Positions 35,151 to 43,724 of a DNA stretch of 64,000 nucleotides are shown here, piece by piece. The notes under the pieces were generated by a model. The model saw nothing but the letters and a program-made list of their open reading frames with translations. It had not been told where the DNA came from and ran no database searches. The translations under genes and the position numbers were made by a program. This DNA is from JAJZSS01 sp964463505 (lineage in GTDB: Bacteria; Chloroflexota; Anaerolineae; Anaerolineales; UBA4823): contig CAYXDC010000006.1 in NCBI GenBank assembly GCA_964463505.1, positions 20,358 to 84,357 on the forward strand, written 5' to 3'. How positions within the stretch are numbered: the stretch's first letter is position 1; the number at the start of each line of letters is the position of its first letter.

Positions 35151-38075
35151 ATGATGCTAAAACGTCGCCTGTTCTTCATCCTGATTGTCTTTGCAGCCTT
35201 CGTGCTTATCTTTAGTTTCCAATCCAGTCGTGCCCAATCTAGCTTGCCACCCGCCCAGGAAGAACACCTGGAGATACTGCGCGACTCGCTGGGTCAGGGA
35301 CTGCCTGAATACCTGCAAGCCCCGGCCCTATACGATTCTGGACTCGAGGGCGGTCAGAGTGAGCAGGAAATCAATGCGCTTAATTTGCCCGCCTGGTACC
35401 AGATTGTATTCCAGGTTCCAGGAAGTGAAACCTGGGATCTGTACCTCATGAATGGGCAAAGCACTGAAATTCGACCATTTATAGATGGCAATGATAATGA
35501 CATGTATCCCGCTTTTGCCTACACAGGAGACCGGGTATTCCTGGCGCGGGAAGTGTCCAACAATGAATTTGATCTGCATTCGTATACCGTCGATCAGAGC
35601 TCTTTTGTACGCCTGACGGATACTCCAGGTAATGATCTCGACCCTCAGCCATCTCCTGATGGTATCCAGGTCGTTTTTCAATCGTTGCGGGATGGTAATT
35701 CCGAGATCTATGTCATGGATGCCGATGGCTCCAACCCGCGCCGCGTGACTGAGCATCCCGGGTACGATGGCGAGCCCACCTGGTCGCCGGACGGAACGCA
35801 AATCGCTTTTGTTTCCGATCGTGGTGGGGTGTATGACCTTTGGGTGATGAACGCCGATGGAGGCGATCTACGTCAGTTGACATCGGGCGCTTATGCATTT
35901 ACTCCCGCCTGGTCTCCAAATGGAAACCGGATCGCCGTAAGCATGGATAGCAACCTGGATGGTTTCTTGGAGTTATGGCTGGTTGGCGCTGATGGAGATG
36001 GCAGTGTTAGGCCATTACAACAATTTACCAATGAAAAATACGATTATTGGAAACCAGTCTGGACACCAGATGGCAATACTATTTTATTCATCCAGACAGG
36101 TTGGCAATACGATAACAATTATCAGGAGTGGTATATTTGGGGCTCCCAGATCACGCAATATGATGTGGTTACCGAGAATAGTCTGGGTGCCTTTGGCTTT
36201 TCGTATTTTGTTTGGGGAGTCGATATCGTTGCACCCGATCAAATTGCACCTACAAGCTGCCATTTGATCAAGGATGATGCCGGTAGCGTCGCCGGTGATG
36301 GGGCGCTCTTTCGTATTCAGGCGGATGATTCTGGTTATATTGGTGCCGTCGCCTACCAGGTCCAGGCGCGGTCGGATGCTTATCGCGAATGGCAGGATGT
36401 CTATACCTGGCTACCTGTTCCTGGCGGTGTGATGAGCGGGGGAATCTATGCTAGCCAGGAACTGCGCTGCCGGGCGGTCGATAGCGGCGGCAACTGGGGG
36501 CCCTGGTCCGCACCACCTTACACCCGCCTGGAATATGACGCCGCTCCACCGGAATCGATGGTGTTATTGGGCGCGATCGATCCTCTGGCCGAGCAAGCTT
36601 CGCTTACCATCCGGGCTTACGATCTTGGGGTTGGTATCGCCAATGTTGATTTATATGCTCGTACACAAGATGCGGACACAGCCTGGGATTTGTATTTAGC
36701 AGATTTACAGCCCGGCGAAGAGATCCTCTTCCCAATCCAGGCAGGTGTTACTTATGAAGTCCGCAGTTCAGCGGTGGACCGGGTGGGGAATTATGAGATT
36801 TGGAGTCCTATCCCAGATCTTACTTTTACCTCCGTACAGCCATCGCGCATAGCGAATCAACCTGATGCTGTCAGTGAGTTCGTGGAAGATGCTGCCCATG
36901 CTGCATACCTCCCTATGATCCAGCAAGGGCGTGACGCGCAGGAATATACTAGTCTGCTTAATGATTGGCCAACGTACGGACAAAATTATGCTCGAACATC
37001 TTTCAGCGACCGTGAGCCTGGTGCTTCTCATTATGAACGAATCTGGTCAGAAACGGTTACTGCCTGCTCAGATTATTACTCGCTCTCTCTGGGTGGAGGG
37101 GTACTCGCATATTCCTTGGCAGGGTGCGATAATTTGACCCCGCGCCTGGTTGCTCGTGATCCCCGTTTTGGCACATTCCTTTGGCGCCAGGATGGAATTG
37201 CCGAAGATATGTATGCAGTATTTATGGATAGCACACTAAAATATGGGCGGATTTTCCAGCATTACGTGGGGAATTCTTTTAATAACAGGATCATCTCAAC
37301 GCATTTACGTTCAGGGAACAACCAGTGGGAGATAAGCCTGGCGAACCGAATAACAAATGGACCCTATGGGCCGCTGATTTCTCAGGATACGTTATATACC
37401 TTCCTTGACCAGGGCTGGCTGGCGGCATATGATGCTGCCAGCGGTATGCTGAGATGGACCAGCCGTAACTCCAGTGCCACGAATACCACCCTGGCGCTTG
37501 CGACCGATCCACAAACAGGGAGTGAGCGCTTGGTGACCCATAATATTGACGGATTGAAATTGTTGCACATGAATTCCGGATTTATGGATTGGGGTATTGA
37601 TCGGACAAATTTTGATGCCAGCTTGTTTGCCTCCCCAGTCATTGACGGAAATCTTGCTCTGTTTCAATTTGACTATGAGCTGGTCGCTGTTGATTGGTCT
37701 ACCCACCAGGTCTTATGGTCATTAGCCGATTACAACCATTATATGTTTGATGACCAGCCTGCGGTGGATGGTAATGAAATTTATGTTATTATCTACGACG
37801 CGTTGCAGGTCCTGGATCGAACCGATGGAAGTTTGCTCTGGGATTTTGCTGTGCCTGGGGATGAACTATTAGGTACTCCGGTTTTAACCAAGAAGTATGT
37901 CTTTGTTCAAACACTTTCAAACCTGTATATTGTTGATCGAGAGTCTCATACCGTTGTCCAGGTGCTGCCTGGGTTCGGACAGTTCATCGTTGCCGATGGA
38001 CATCTTTATCGCCTGCGTCAGATCAATAATGAATCTGATGTAATCATAGAGATTTACCGCGCCGAAAATCCATAA
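35151..38075 (+). CDS. Secreted double beta-propeller protein (TolB/WD40-like plus PQQ-like)
   Basis: The 974-residue protein has a signal peptide (KRRLFFILIVFAAFVLIFSF, cleavage probably after SSRAQ). Residues about 90-330 contain TolB/WD40-like PD40 repeats (PQPSPDGIQVVFQSLRDGN, PTWSPDGTQIAFVSDRGG, PAWSPNGNRIAV, PVWTPDGNTILFI). A beta-rich middle part follows to about residue 575. Residues about 605-974 are a PQQ-type propeller (LVARDPRFGTFLWRQDG, LAAYDAASGMLRWTSRN, LVAVDWSTHQVLWSL, LQVLDRTDGSLLWDF). The segment AAYLPMIQQGRD links the two halves. Codon use is visibly more AT-rich than in flanking genes, hinting at transfer. GGAGGG precedes ATG 35151. The role is unknown. Confidence 0.83.
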   Translation: MMLKRRLFFILIVFAAFVLIFSFQSSRAQSSLPPAQEEHLEILRDSLGQGLPEYLQAPALYDSGLEGGQSEQEINALNLPAWYQIVFQVPGSETWDLYLMNGQSTEIRPFIDGNDNDMYPAFAYTGDRVFLAREVSNNEFDLHSYTVDQSSFVRLTDTPGNDLDPQPSPDGIQVVFQSLRDGNSEIYVMDADGSNPRRVTEHPGYDGEPTWSPDGTQIAFVSDRGGVYDLWVMNADGGDLRQLTSGAYAFTPAWSPNGNRIAVSMDSNLDGFLELWLVGADGDGSVRPLQQFTNEKYDYWKPVWTPDGNTILFIQTGWQYDNNYQEWYIWGSQITQYDVVTENSLGAFGFSYFVWGVDIVAPDQIAPTSCHLIKDDAGSVAGDGALFRIQADDSGYIGAVAYQVQARSDAYREWQDVYTWLPVPGGVMSGGIYASQELRCRAVDSGGNWGPWSAPPYTRLEYDAAPPESMVLLGAIDPLAEQASLTIRAYDLGVGIANVDLYARTQDADTAWDLYLADLQPGEEILFPIQAGVTYEVRSSAVDRVGNYEIWSPIPDLTFTSVQPSRIANQPDAVSEFVEDAAHAAYLPMIQQGRDAQEYTSLLNDWPTYGQNYARTSFSDREPGASHYERIWSETVTACSDYYSLSLGGGVLAYSLAGCDNLTPRLVARDPRFGTFLWRQDGIAEDMYAVFMDSTLKYGRIFQHYVGNSFNNRIISTHLRSGNNQWEISLANRITNGPYGPLISQDTLYTFLDQGWLAAYDAASGMLRWTSRNSSATNTTLALATDPQTGSERLVTHNIDGLKLLHMNSGFMDWGIDRTNFDASLFASPVIDGNLALFQFDYELVAVDWSTHQVLWSLADYNHYMFDDQPAVDGNEIYVIIYDALQVLDRTDGSLLWDFAVPGDELLGTPVLTKKYVFVQTLSNLYIVDRESHTVVQVLPGFGQFIVADGHLYRLRQINNESDVIIEIYRAENP

Positions 38076-38079
38076 ACCG

Positions 38080-39003
38080 ATGCCATACCTTTTCCGCCCT
38101 CAGCCGCCCGCCACTCCTGCGCCTGCTCTTGCAGCGCCCATCAAAGCCCACACCGATTGGCGGGCGGTGGGGCTGGTGGTGCTGGGTGCGGTTTCCTACA
38201 GCACAGTTATCATCTTTACCCGCCAGGCGGAGGGACTGAGCGCGCTGAGCGTATCTTTTTTCCGCGCTTTGTTCGCCTTTTTATTTACCGGTGGGCTGCT
38301 GCTCCTGTACCGCCAGCCCCTGAATTGGGCCAGCCTTAAGCCATACTGGAAGCTGCTGCTGGTCCAGGCCTTGTTCATGACCGGCACTGCGACCCTGTAT
38401 GTATTTGCGGTGCAAAATACCACCGCCGCCAATGCTGCCTTGCTGGTTAATTCGGGTCCCATCTATATCGCCTTGCTGGCGCCATTGTTGCTGAAGGAAG
38501 CCAGCCCGCGCTATACCAGACTCAGCCTGGTGTTGATCGTGGTGGGGGTGATTTTGCTGACCGGCGTGCTTGATCAGAGCATAGCAGGAATTTCATGGCC
38601 TGGCTTGATCGCCGGCTTTTTCTCAGGTTTGTTTTACAGTTTTGTTTTACTTGCCAGCCGTTACCAGCGCGGGCAGGTGCCCGGCCTGGTGCAAGCCTGG
38701 GTAGGTTCTGGGGTCGCCACACTACTGCTCTTGCCCTGGGGGTTAACTGCTGAGCGCGCCCTGGTGTTTGACTACCTGCCGGTTTTGGTGTTGTTAGGCG
38801 TGATATCTTATGGTCTGCCCAGTTTCTTGTATTTCCTGGCTTTAACGCGCTTAAAGGCACAGGTCGTCAGCACGGTAGCCTTGCTGGAACCGGTCTCTGG
38901 CGCATTGATTGGCATCTTGATTTATGGGGAGATGCTTTCGCTGGCAGCCTTAATCGGCAGCCTGATGGTGCTGGCAAGTATATATTTAATTGCTCAGGAA
39001 TAA
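38080..39003 (+). CDS. EamA/DMT-family transporter
   Basis: This 307-residue integral membrane protein has two EamA repeats of five helices (about residues 25-155 and 170-305). Family-like pieces are SYSTVIIFTRQAEGLSALSVSFFRALFAF, NTTAANAALLVNSGPIYIALLAPLLLKEA and ALLEPVSGALIGILIYGEMLSLAALIGSLMVLASIYLIA. The N terminus is Pro/Ala-rich (PPATPAPALAAPIKA). The substrate is unknown. It starts four bases after the stop of the propeller gene with no separate ribosome site. It is a different subfamily from the EamA protein at 3210. Confidence 0.86.
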   Translation: MPYLFRPQPPATPAPALAAPIKAHTDWRAVGLVVLGAVSYSTVIIFTRQAEGLSALSVSFFRALFAFLFTGGLLLLYRQPLNWASLKPYWKLLLVQALFMTGTATLYVFAVQNTTAANAALLVNSGPIYIALLAPLLLKEASPRYTRLSLVLIVVGVILLTGVLDQSIAGISWPGLIAGFFSGLFYSFVLLASRYQRGQVPGLVQAWVGSGVATLLLLPWGLTAERALVFDYLPVLVLLGVISYGLPSFLYFLALTRLKAQVVSTVALLEPVSGALIGILIYGEMLSLAALIGSLMVLASIYLIAQE

Positions 39004-39013
39004 AATCGGGGGA

Positions 39014-39484
39014 TTAAGCTCGGTTCTTGAGCCACTCTTCCACTTCAGCCGGCACGCCTTTAGCGCCTTCGATATTAGCATAGATGATGTTGGCATCTCG
39101 TAGATCGACATGCCACAAGTTGGCGCGCGTCAGATCAGCCCCGCGCAGGTTCGCTCCCCGCAGATCGGCCTCGCGCAGGTCAGCATCACGCAGATCCACC
39201 GTGCGCAGGTCCGCCCCCACGAGATTAGTATGCCGTAGACTGGCGAATTGCAGGTTGGCTTCCGAAAGGTCAGCGTATTCAAGGTTCGCGAAGTCCAGGT
39301 TGGCTTTGTTCAGGTCAGTGTTGGTCAGGCTGGCTTTGGAAAGGTTTGCATAAGCCAGATTGGCGCCCGCCAGGTAAAGGTGGTTCAGCAAAAGGCCCGT
39401 GAGATCAGCGCCGCGCAGGATAATCCCTTTGCCTGAATTGGTTGCAATCAATTTGATCAGCTCCGGTCGGGTCAGGTCAGCCAT
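39014..39484 (-). CDS. Pentapeptide-repeat protein
   Basis: Residues about 20-145 are consecutive A(D/N)LxX pentapeptides (GADLTGLLLNHLYLAGANLAYANLSKASLTNTDLNKANL..., later RTVDLRDADLREADLRGANLRGADL), which fold as a right-handed quadrilateral beta-helix. Members can mimic DNA (Qnr/MfpA types) or simply serve as scaffolds; nothing here points to one role. 156 residues; no signal peptide, so cytoplasmic. AAGGAG precedes ATG 39484. It is a single gene convergent with the EamA transporter, with only ten bases between stops. Confidence 0.88.
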   Translation of the reverse strand: MADLTRPELIKLIATNSGKGIILRGADLTGLLLNHLYLAGANLAYANLSKASLTNTDLNKANLDFANLEYADLSEANLQFASLRHTNLVGADLRTVDLRDADLREADLRGANLRGADLTRANLWHVDLRDANIIYANIEGAKGVPAEVEEWLKNRA

Positions 39485-39617
39485 GGGGGTCTCCTTGTTG
39501 AGCGCGCTGTGTGAAGAATCAATCTAAGTAATTCGCCATAAGGAGCTTAACAAATCGGGCTCTCAACCAGCGTATACCTTAGCTTGATCCAGATTATACC
39601 TAAATTCAGGCAGGGTG

Positions 39618-40169
39618 TCACCTGTTGATGACCACCTGCAGTTGGCCTTGGTCGTCGTAGAACGAGCGTGCAAAGAAGGGTGGGTCGCCTGGGCGCTGGG
39701 TCAGGACGCGCGGCAGCAGGGTTTTAAGATCTTCTACCAGCGGCAACTCAGCCAGCGCCTCCACTGCTAACCATTCGGGTGCGCCTTCCGTCATAGCGGA
39801 TGGTGCACCTTCCGGCATACTGGATGGTGTGCCTACGGGTGAGGGGCGGGCTTCTTCTTGGGGCAGATAACCGGTCAGGATGAAAACTGCCACACCCATA
39901 TCCGGCTCGGCATCCACGGTCAAGATACCACTCAGCTGCAAATCTGGGGGCTCTAGCCCGGCTTCTTCGCGCAGCTCGCGCCGGGCCGCGCTGAGGATAT
40001 CTTCCCCGCGCTCCACATGCCCGCCCAGGCCATTATAGCGGTTAGCCCACAGGCGCTTGTGGGGCGCGCCGCGCAGCAACAGCACTTTGTCGCCGCGCCG
40101 CAAGAAGATCAGGGTGCGGGGTACGACCGCATAGCGTTTGACGTGCAGGCCCTGGTCCGTTGCCGGCAT
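39618..40169 (-). CDS. Nudix hydrolase
   Basis: Nudix enzymes hydrolyse a nucleoside diphosphate linked to another group. The Nudix box is complete: GGHVERGEDILSAARRELREEAGLEPP (GX5EX7REUXEEXGU), near residues 48-74. The N-terminal VPRTLIFLRRGDKVLLLRGAPHKRLWANRYNGLGGHVE resembles MutT-like 8-oxo-dGTP or broad-range enzymes. An insertion of about 20 residues between core strands (SPVGTPSSMPEGAPSAMTEGAP) comes from an in-frame 24-bp tandem repeat and is absent from usual family members. 183 residues. AAGGAG precedes ATG 40169. Confidence 0.9.
   Translation of the reverse strand: MPATDQGLHVKRYAVVPRTLIFLRRGDKVLLLRGAPHKRLWANRYNGLGGHVERGEDILSAARRELREEAGLEPPDLQLSGILTVDAEPDMGVAVFILTGYLPQEEARPSPVGTPSSMPEGAPSAMTEGAPEWLAVEALAELPLVEDLKTLLPRVLTQRPGDPPFFARSFYDDQGQLQVVINR
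39778..39840 (-). repeat. In-frame 24-bp tandem repeat inside the Nudix gene
   Basis: Two full copies (39778-39801, 39802-39825) and a partial third of a GGTGCRCCTTCCG...GGAT unit encode the 8-residue repeat S-x-M-x-E-G-A-P. Confidence 0.7.
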
Positions 40170-40205
40170 GAATGGCTCCTTCTACCCGGTGTTGCGGGGA
40201 ATAGA

Positions 40206-40260
40206 GCCGGGCAGCTCAGGCCGGGCAAATGCTTTGCCCAAATTGGCCTACCTGCCCGGC
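40206..40260. repeat. Nested inverted repeat (cruciform-like) between aldolase and Nudix genes
   Basis: Arms GCCGGGCAG / CTGCCCGGC (40206-40214, 40252-40260) enclose AGGCC / GGCCT and then GGGCAAA-tgc-TTTGCCC (40223-40239). No T run follows on the minus strand. Possibly the aldolase terminator. Confidence 0.55.
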
Positions 40261-40302
40261 AGTTTGCTTTCATGGTGCGGAAAGATGATCCCAGTTGTGA
40301 AA

Positions 40303-41724
40303 TCAGTCCGCCAGATCGGATACATCCTCTTCGGCTGCAGCCTCGCCCAGGTAATCCCTGGTGGTTGGCGTTACCAGCACCGGCTGGATGGTCTGTTCAA
40401 CAAATTTGCGGGTGCCTTTCAGGCCCAGCAGGGTGAACAGTTTTAGGAATTGTTTCTCCCATACCTGCCCGATGGCGGCTTTCTGAGTTTCTGGCAGCTT
40501 CCAGCTCCTGGCTTTGAAAGGCCCGATCACGTTCTTGCGCGTCTTGTAATAGAACTGTTCGTCGGTCATATCGGGTTTGCGCTCGCTGGCGCTCTTCTCG
40601 TCCAGCCAGGCGTACATTTCAGCTTTCAGGTCCTCTGGGATGTGATCGAAGAACATATTCTGGAAGTTGGTCGCCAGGTGTACTTCGCAAGCTTCGGATT
40701 CTACGAATTTACCGAAGGCGTCTTCAGGCAGCGTAGAAGCCCCGTGCTGGACTGCGCCGCCCATACCATAATCGTGGCGCGCCACACGGCTCAGCCTGAG
40801 CAGGGTATCAAAGTCTACGGAAACCTTGGCGATACTGCCATCCGGCAGCACCACACCGCCGTGCGACGTACCGGTCTGGATGCTGATCTTGCTGATGCCA
40901 GGTTTGCCAGAGGCAGCCTTGGCTAGGGCGGCGTTGTAGCCATCCATATAGGCGCGCAGCTCTTCTTCGGTGGAGTTCTGCCCGCCTACTTCGCCGATCT
41001 CACCACCCACCGAGATGGTAATCCCGGCCGGTTCGATGGAGCGAATGAAGGCAGTGAACATGGCGGACAGGCCGGTGTTCAACGCTTGCTGCTCATCGAT
41101 GGTGCTCTTGGAGAGATCCACCAGGGTGGAGGTATCGATATCGATATTGTAGAAACCAGCTTTGACAGCCTCCACGGTCAGATCGCGCACGGCTTGAAGC
41201 TCGGTTTCGGGATCGGCGGCATAGCGCTTGGCCGAAACCTGGAAGTGGTCGCCCTGGATAAAGACTGGGCCGCGATAGCCCTCTGCAATGGCGGCGGCGA
41301 GCATATTGGTCACATATTCTGCCGGGCGCTGGTCAGTGTAGCCCATCTCGGAGCGGGCGATTTCGAAGATGAACGCGGCTGCATCGAGCTGGTTGGCAAC
41401 CTGGTACACTGCGCGGGCAGCATCAAAAGAGATTGTGCGCAGGTTGAACGCCGGCACGGTGAAGCTGTAGGGGAGTTCGCCACGCCCGCGCGCCATGTAA
41501 AGCTCGTGGATGGAGGCAGGATAGATCCCCAGTGCGTGGGCTGCCAGCCGGGTGAGATAGCGCGCCATCCCCTGGCGCGGTCCGCTTTCCAGGGCTGAAA
41601 CTTCGGCCAGATGCTGGATTTTGGCTTTCAGGGTCGCTTCGGAGACCACGCGTACCCCACCATCTACCAGCTCCAGACTGTGGTCCAGTTCTGCCAATAG
41701 TTCAGCTAATTCAATTTTTGACAT
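40303..41724 (-). CDS. Class II fructose-bisphosphate aldolase-like protein, long form
   Basis: This is a zinc-dependent aldolase-type TIM barrel. Visible motifs are PYSFTVPAFNLRTISFDAARAVYQVAN, VFIQGDHFQVSAKRY (metal-binding His), FYNIDIDTSTLVDL, GGEIGEVGGQN, SIQTGTSHGG and AVQHGASTLPEDAF. ATG 41724 is preceded by AAGGAG and gives 473 residues, about 120 more than ordinary FbaA. The extra length lies in an N-terminal helical part (about 80 residues) and a C-terminal helical extension. It probably cleaves or forms fructose-1,6-bisphosphate or a related sugar bisphosphate; exact substrate is uncertain. The open frame upstream of 41724 crosses the promoter and is not used. Confidence 0.85.
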   Translation of the reverse strand: MSKIELAELLAELDHSLELVDGGVRVVSEATLKAKIQHLAEVSALESGPRQGMARYLTRLAAHALGIYPASIHELYMARGRGELPYSFTVPAFNLRTISFDAARAVYQVANQLDAAAFIFEIARSEMGYTDQRPAEYVTNMLAAAIAEGYRGPVFIQGDHFQVSAKRYAADPETELQAVRDLTVEAVKAGFYNIDIDTSTLVDLSKSTIDEQQALNTGLSAMFTAFIRSIEPAGITISVGGEIGEVGGQNSTEEELRAYMDGYNAALAKAASGKPGISKISIQTGTSHGGVVLPDGSIAKVSVDFDTLLRLSRVARHDYGMGGAVQHGASTLPEDAFGKFVESEACEVHLATNFQNMFFDHIPEDLKAEMYAWLDEKSASERKPDMTDEQFYYKTRKNVIGPFKARSWKLPETQKAAIGQVWEKQFLKLFTLLGLKGTRKFVEQTIQPVLVTPTTRDYLGEAAAEEDVSDLAD

Positions 41725-41766
41725 ATTCAACTCCTTTTCGGGAAAATAATGACAAGGTGTAGCAGA

Positions 41767-41772
41767 ATTATA
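41767..41772 (-). promoter_or_regulatory. TATAAT -10 box of the aldolase gene
   Basis: Perfect TATAAT (41772-41767), leader of about 36 bases to ATG 41724. No convincing -35. Confidence 0.5.
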
Positions 41773-41909
41773 ACACCTGCTGTGACAGGGCAGCGCGCGC
41801 GGCATACAACTTTTCACGCGCGCCAGCGTAGATGATATGTGAAGGCTGCTGCGCCTCACGGCTTGTGGAAGCGACCGCTATTGTAGAGAGAAATATTTGC
41901 ATACCATTA

Positions 41910-41938
41910 TTGCCGAGCCGGGCAAGTGAGGCTATAAT
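41910..41938 (+). promoter_or_regulatory. Sigma-70-type promoter for the helical protein-SPFH operon
   Basis: TTGCCG (41910-41915), 17-base spacer, TATAAT (41933-41938), about 40 bases before ATG 41979. Confidence 0.65.
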
Positions 41939-41978
41939 CAATTAGAATACCGAAGTATCTATTACGAAGGAGAAAGCA

Positions 41979-42515
41979 ATGACCGACCAATTTTTTGGCT
42001 CTGTGCAAGAAGACATGGATCCTTTCAAGAAGATCCTGGCTAAGATCCCTGGGTTCAAGGGCTATATCGAGCGCCAGGCACGCCGTGACTCGGACAAGCT
42101 GCTGCGGGATACAATTGCCGACCGCTACGAAAAGGAATGGCAGCGTATTTCTACCTTGCAAGTAGAGTTTATTACACAAGGCGAGATCACCTATGTGGAC
42201 GACCTGGAGCGCGCCGCCATCAAGCTGCGCACCTTCGTAGACCGCATCCGCCGGGCAGCGCGTGGACATTCCTCCCTGTTTGAAGCGGTGAAGATCAACG
42301 AACATGAATTGGAAAAACTATACCAGCATGATGTAGCTTTGCTGGACCTGGCTGATGAAGTAGGCCGGGCAATTGATAATGTAGAGACTTCTGTGGGTTC
42401 TGAGGGCCTTCCGGCTGCGTTGCGCCACCTGACGTCGATTTCGCAGTCCGCAATCGACGCCTTTAACCTGCGTGAATCAGCCATCTTGGACGAGGCCCCT
42501 GCCGAGCAGGAGTAA
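41979..42515 (+). CDS. Helical cytoplasmic protein of unknown function, SPFH partner
   Basis: I do not recognise the family. The 178-residue protein is charged, almost entirely helical and without membrane segments or signal peptide: GYIERQARRDSDKLLRDTIADRYEKEWQRISTLQVEF, DDLERAAIKLRTFVDRIRRAARGHSSLFEAVKINEHELEKLYQHDVALLDLADEVGRAIDNV. The pattern suggests a helical bundle or coiled coil. AAGGAG precedes ATG 41979. The SPFH-domain gene starts 48 bases downstream with the same orientation, so a shared complex at the membrane is plausible; bacterial YdjI-type SPFH genes also occur beside helical PspA-like partners. Confidence 0.75.
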   Translation: MTDQFFGSVQEDMDPFKKILAKIPGFKGYIERQARRDSDKLLRDTIADRYEKEWQRISTLQVEFITQGEITYVDDLERAAIKLRTFVDRIRRAARGHSSLFEAVKINEHELEKLYQHDVALLDLADEVGRAIDNVETSVGSEGLPAALRHLTSISQSAIDAFNLRESAILDEAPAEQE

Positions 42516-42563
42516 TCTGCTAAGCGTACTTGTTTGTAAAAGAATTGAACCAGGAGATAAGCA

Positions 42564-43625
42564 ATGGCCAGAGTATTTGATGTCATAGAATATCCAAATG
42601 AGATGCGTGATGAGATTGTCCACCGCTTCCCCGAAGAGGGACCGGGCAATTTCCGCATCGGTTCACAGCTGATCGTGCGTGAATCGCAGACTGCGGTGTT
42701 CTTCCGGGATGGCAACGCCCTGGATGTGTTCGGCCCTGGACGGCATACAATCACTACCGCGAACGTACCGCTGTTGACCGATCTGCTGGGGAATCTGTTC
42801 AGTGGTCGTACACCCTTCCCGGCGGAAGTGTACTTTGTGTCGATGCGTGAATTCGCTGACCGCAAATGGGGCACTCCGCAGCCGATTATCGTGCGCAACC
42901 CCAATATGGGCCTGGGTGTAGCACTGCTGCAAGGTTTCGGCGCCTACAGCTTCCAGGTGAAGGACCCGCAGCAGTTCGTGACCCAGGTAGTGGGCACACA
43001 GGGGATTTACAACACCAGCGATATCGAATCTCGCTTGCGCTCCATGCTGCTCTCCCGCCTGCAGGATCTGCTGGGCGAGACGGCGGCTAAGAACAGTGTG
43101 CCGGAGATGATCGGCTTGACCGACGAGCTCGGGGCCGGCGTGCGCGCCAAGGCGCAAGACGATTTCCTGGCGCTGGGCCTGGTGCTTAAGACCTTCTATA
43201 TCGAAAACTTAAAGCCTTCCACCAAGTCGGCGGAAGAGCTGCGCCAGATGGGCATGCTCGATATGGCTACCTACACCCAGTTGCAGGCCGCAGATGCCAT
43301 GCGCGATGCAGCCCAGAACCCCAGCGGTGGGGCTGGCCTGACGGCAGGTATTGGCGCAGGTCTGGGCGTGGGCAATGTGCTGGCCGAATCGCTCAAAGGC
43401 ATGACCGGCTCGTCAGCTTCTACACCGGCGGGCGGCGCGCCAGCCGGTGGCGCGGCTGCAGCTGCAGCTTCGGGGGTCATGACTCCCGGTGAAGCAGCTA
43501 ACTACCTGAAGGTTTCCGAAGAAGATGTGCTGGCTGCGATCACTGCCGGCGATTTAAAAGCGCGCAAGATTGGCAGCGCCTTCCGTATCAGCAAGGAAGC
43601 CCTGGACGATTTTTTGAAGGGCTAA
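42564..43625 (+). CDS. SPFH (YdjI-like) protein with C-terminal excisionase-type HTH
   Basis: Residues about 1-245 are an SPFH/band-7 domain of the YdjI/virion-core type (VIEYPNEMRDEIVHRFPEEGPGNFRIGSQLIVRESQTAVFFRDG, DVFGPGRHTITTANVPLL, FPAEVYFVSMREF). Proteins of this group assemble under the membrane. An Ala/Gly-rich linker (about 255-305) follows, then a 48-residue helix-turn-helix of the excisionase/MerR-like kind: MTPGEAANYLKVSEEDVLAAITAGDLKARKIGSAFRISKEALDDFL. The usual C terminus of YdjI-like proteins is a zinc ribbon or SHOCT-like element, so the DNA-binding-type domain is unusual. AGGAGA precedes ATG 42564; a strong terminator follows. Confidence 0.85.
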   Translation: MARVFDVIEYPNEMRDEIVHRFPEEGPGNFRIGSQLIVRESQTAVFFRDGNALDVFGPGRHTITTANVPLLTDLLGNLFSGRTPFPAEVYFVSMREFADRKWGTPQPIIVRNPNMGLGVALLQGFGAYSFQVKDPQQFVTQVVGTQGIYNTSDIESRLRSMLLSRLQDLLGETAAKNSVPEMIGLTDELGAGVRAKAQDDFLALGLVLKTFYIENLKPSTKSAEELRQMGMLDMATYTQLQAADAMRDAAQNPSGGAGLTAGIGAGLGVGNVLAESLKGMTGSSASTPAGGAPAGGAAAAAASGVMTPGEAANYLKVSEEDVLAAITAGDLKARKIGSAFRISKEALDDFLKG

Positions 43626-43640
43626 AACTTCCAATCATCA

Positions 43641-43675
43641 AAAGGGCTGCCCGTTTTTGGGCAGCCCTTTGTTTT
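43641..43675 (+). terminator. Rho-independent terminator
   Basis: AAAGGGCTGCCC-gttttt-GGGCAGCCCTTT, a 12-bp perfect stem followed by GTTTT. Confidence 0.88.
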
Positions 43676-43724
43676 ATGTGCGCCCAGCCAGGTTTTGACA
43701 GGGCAAAGGTTCACCAGGTCGCGC

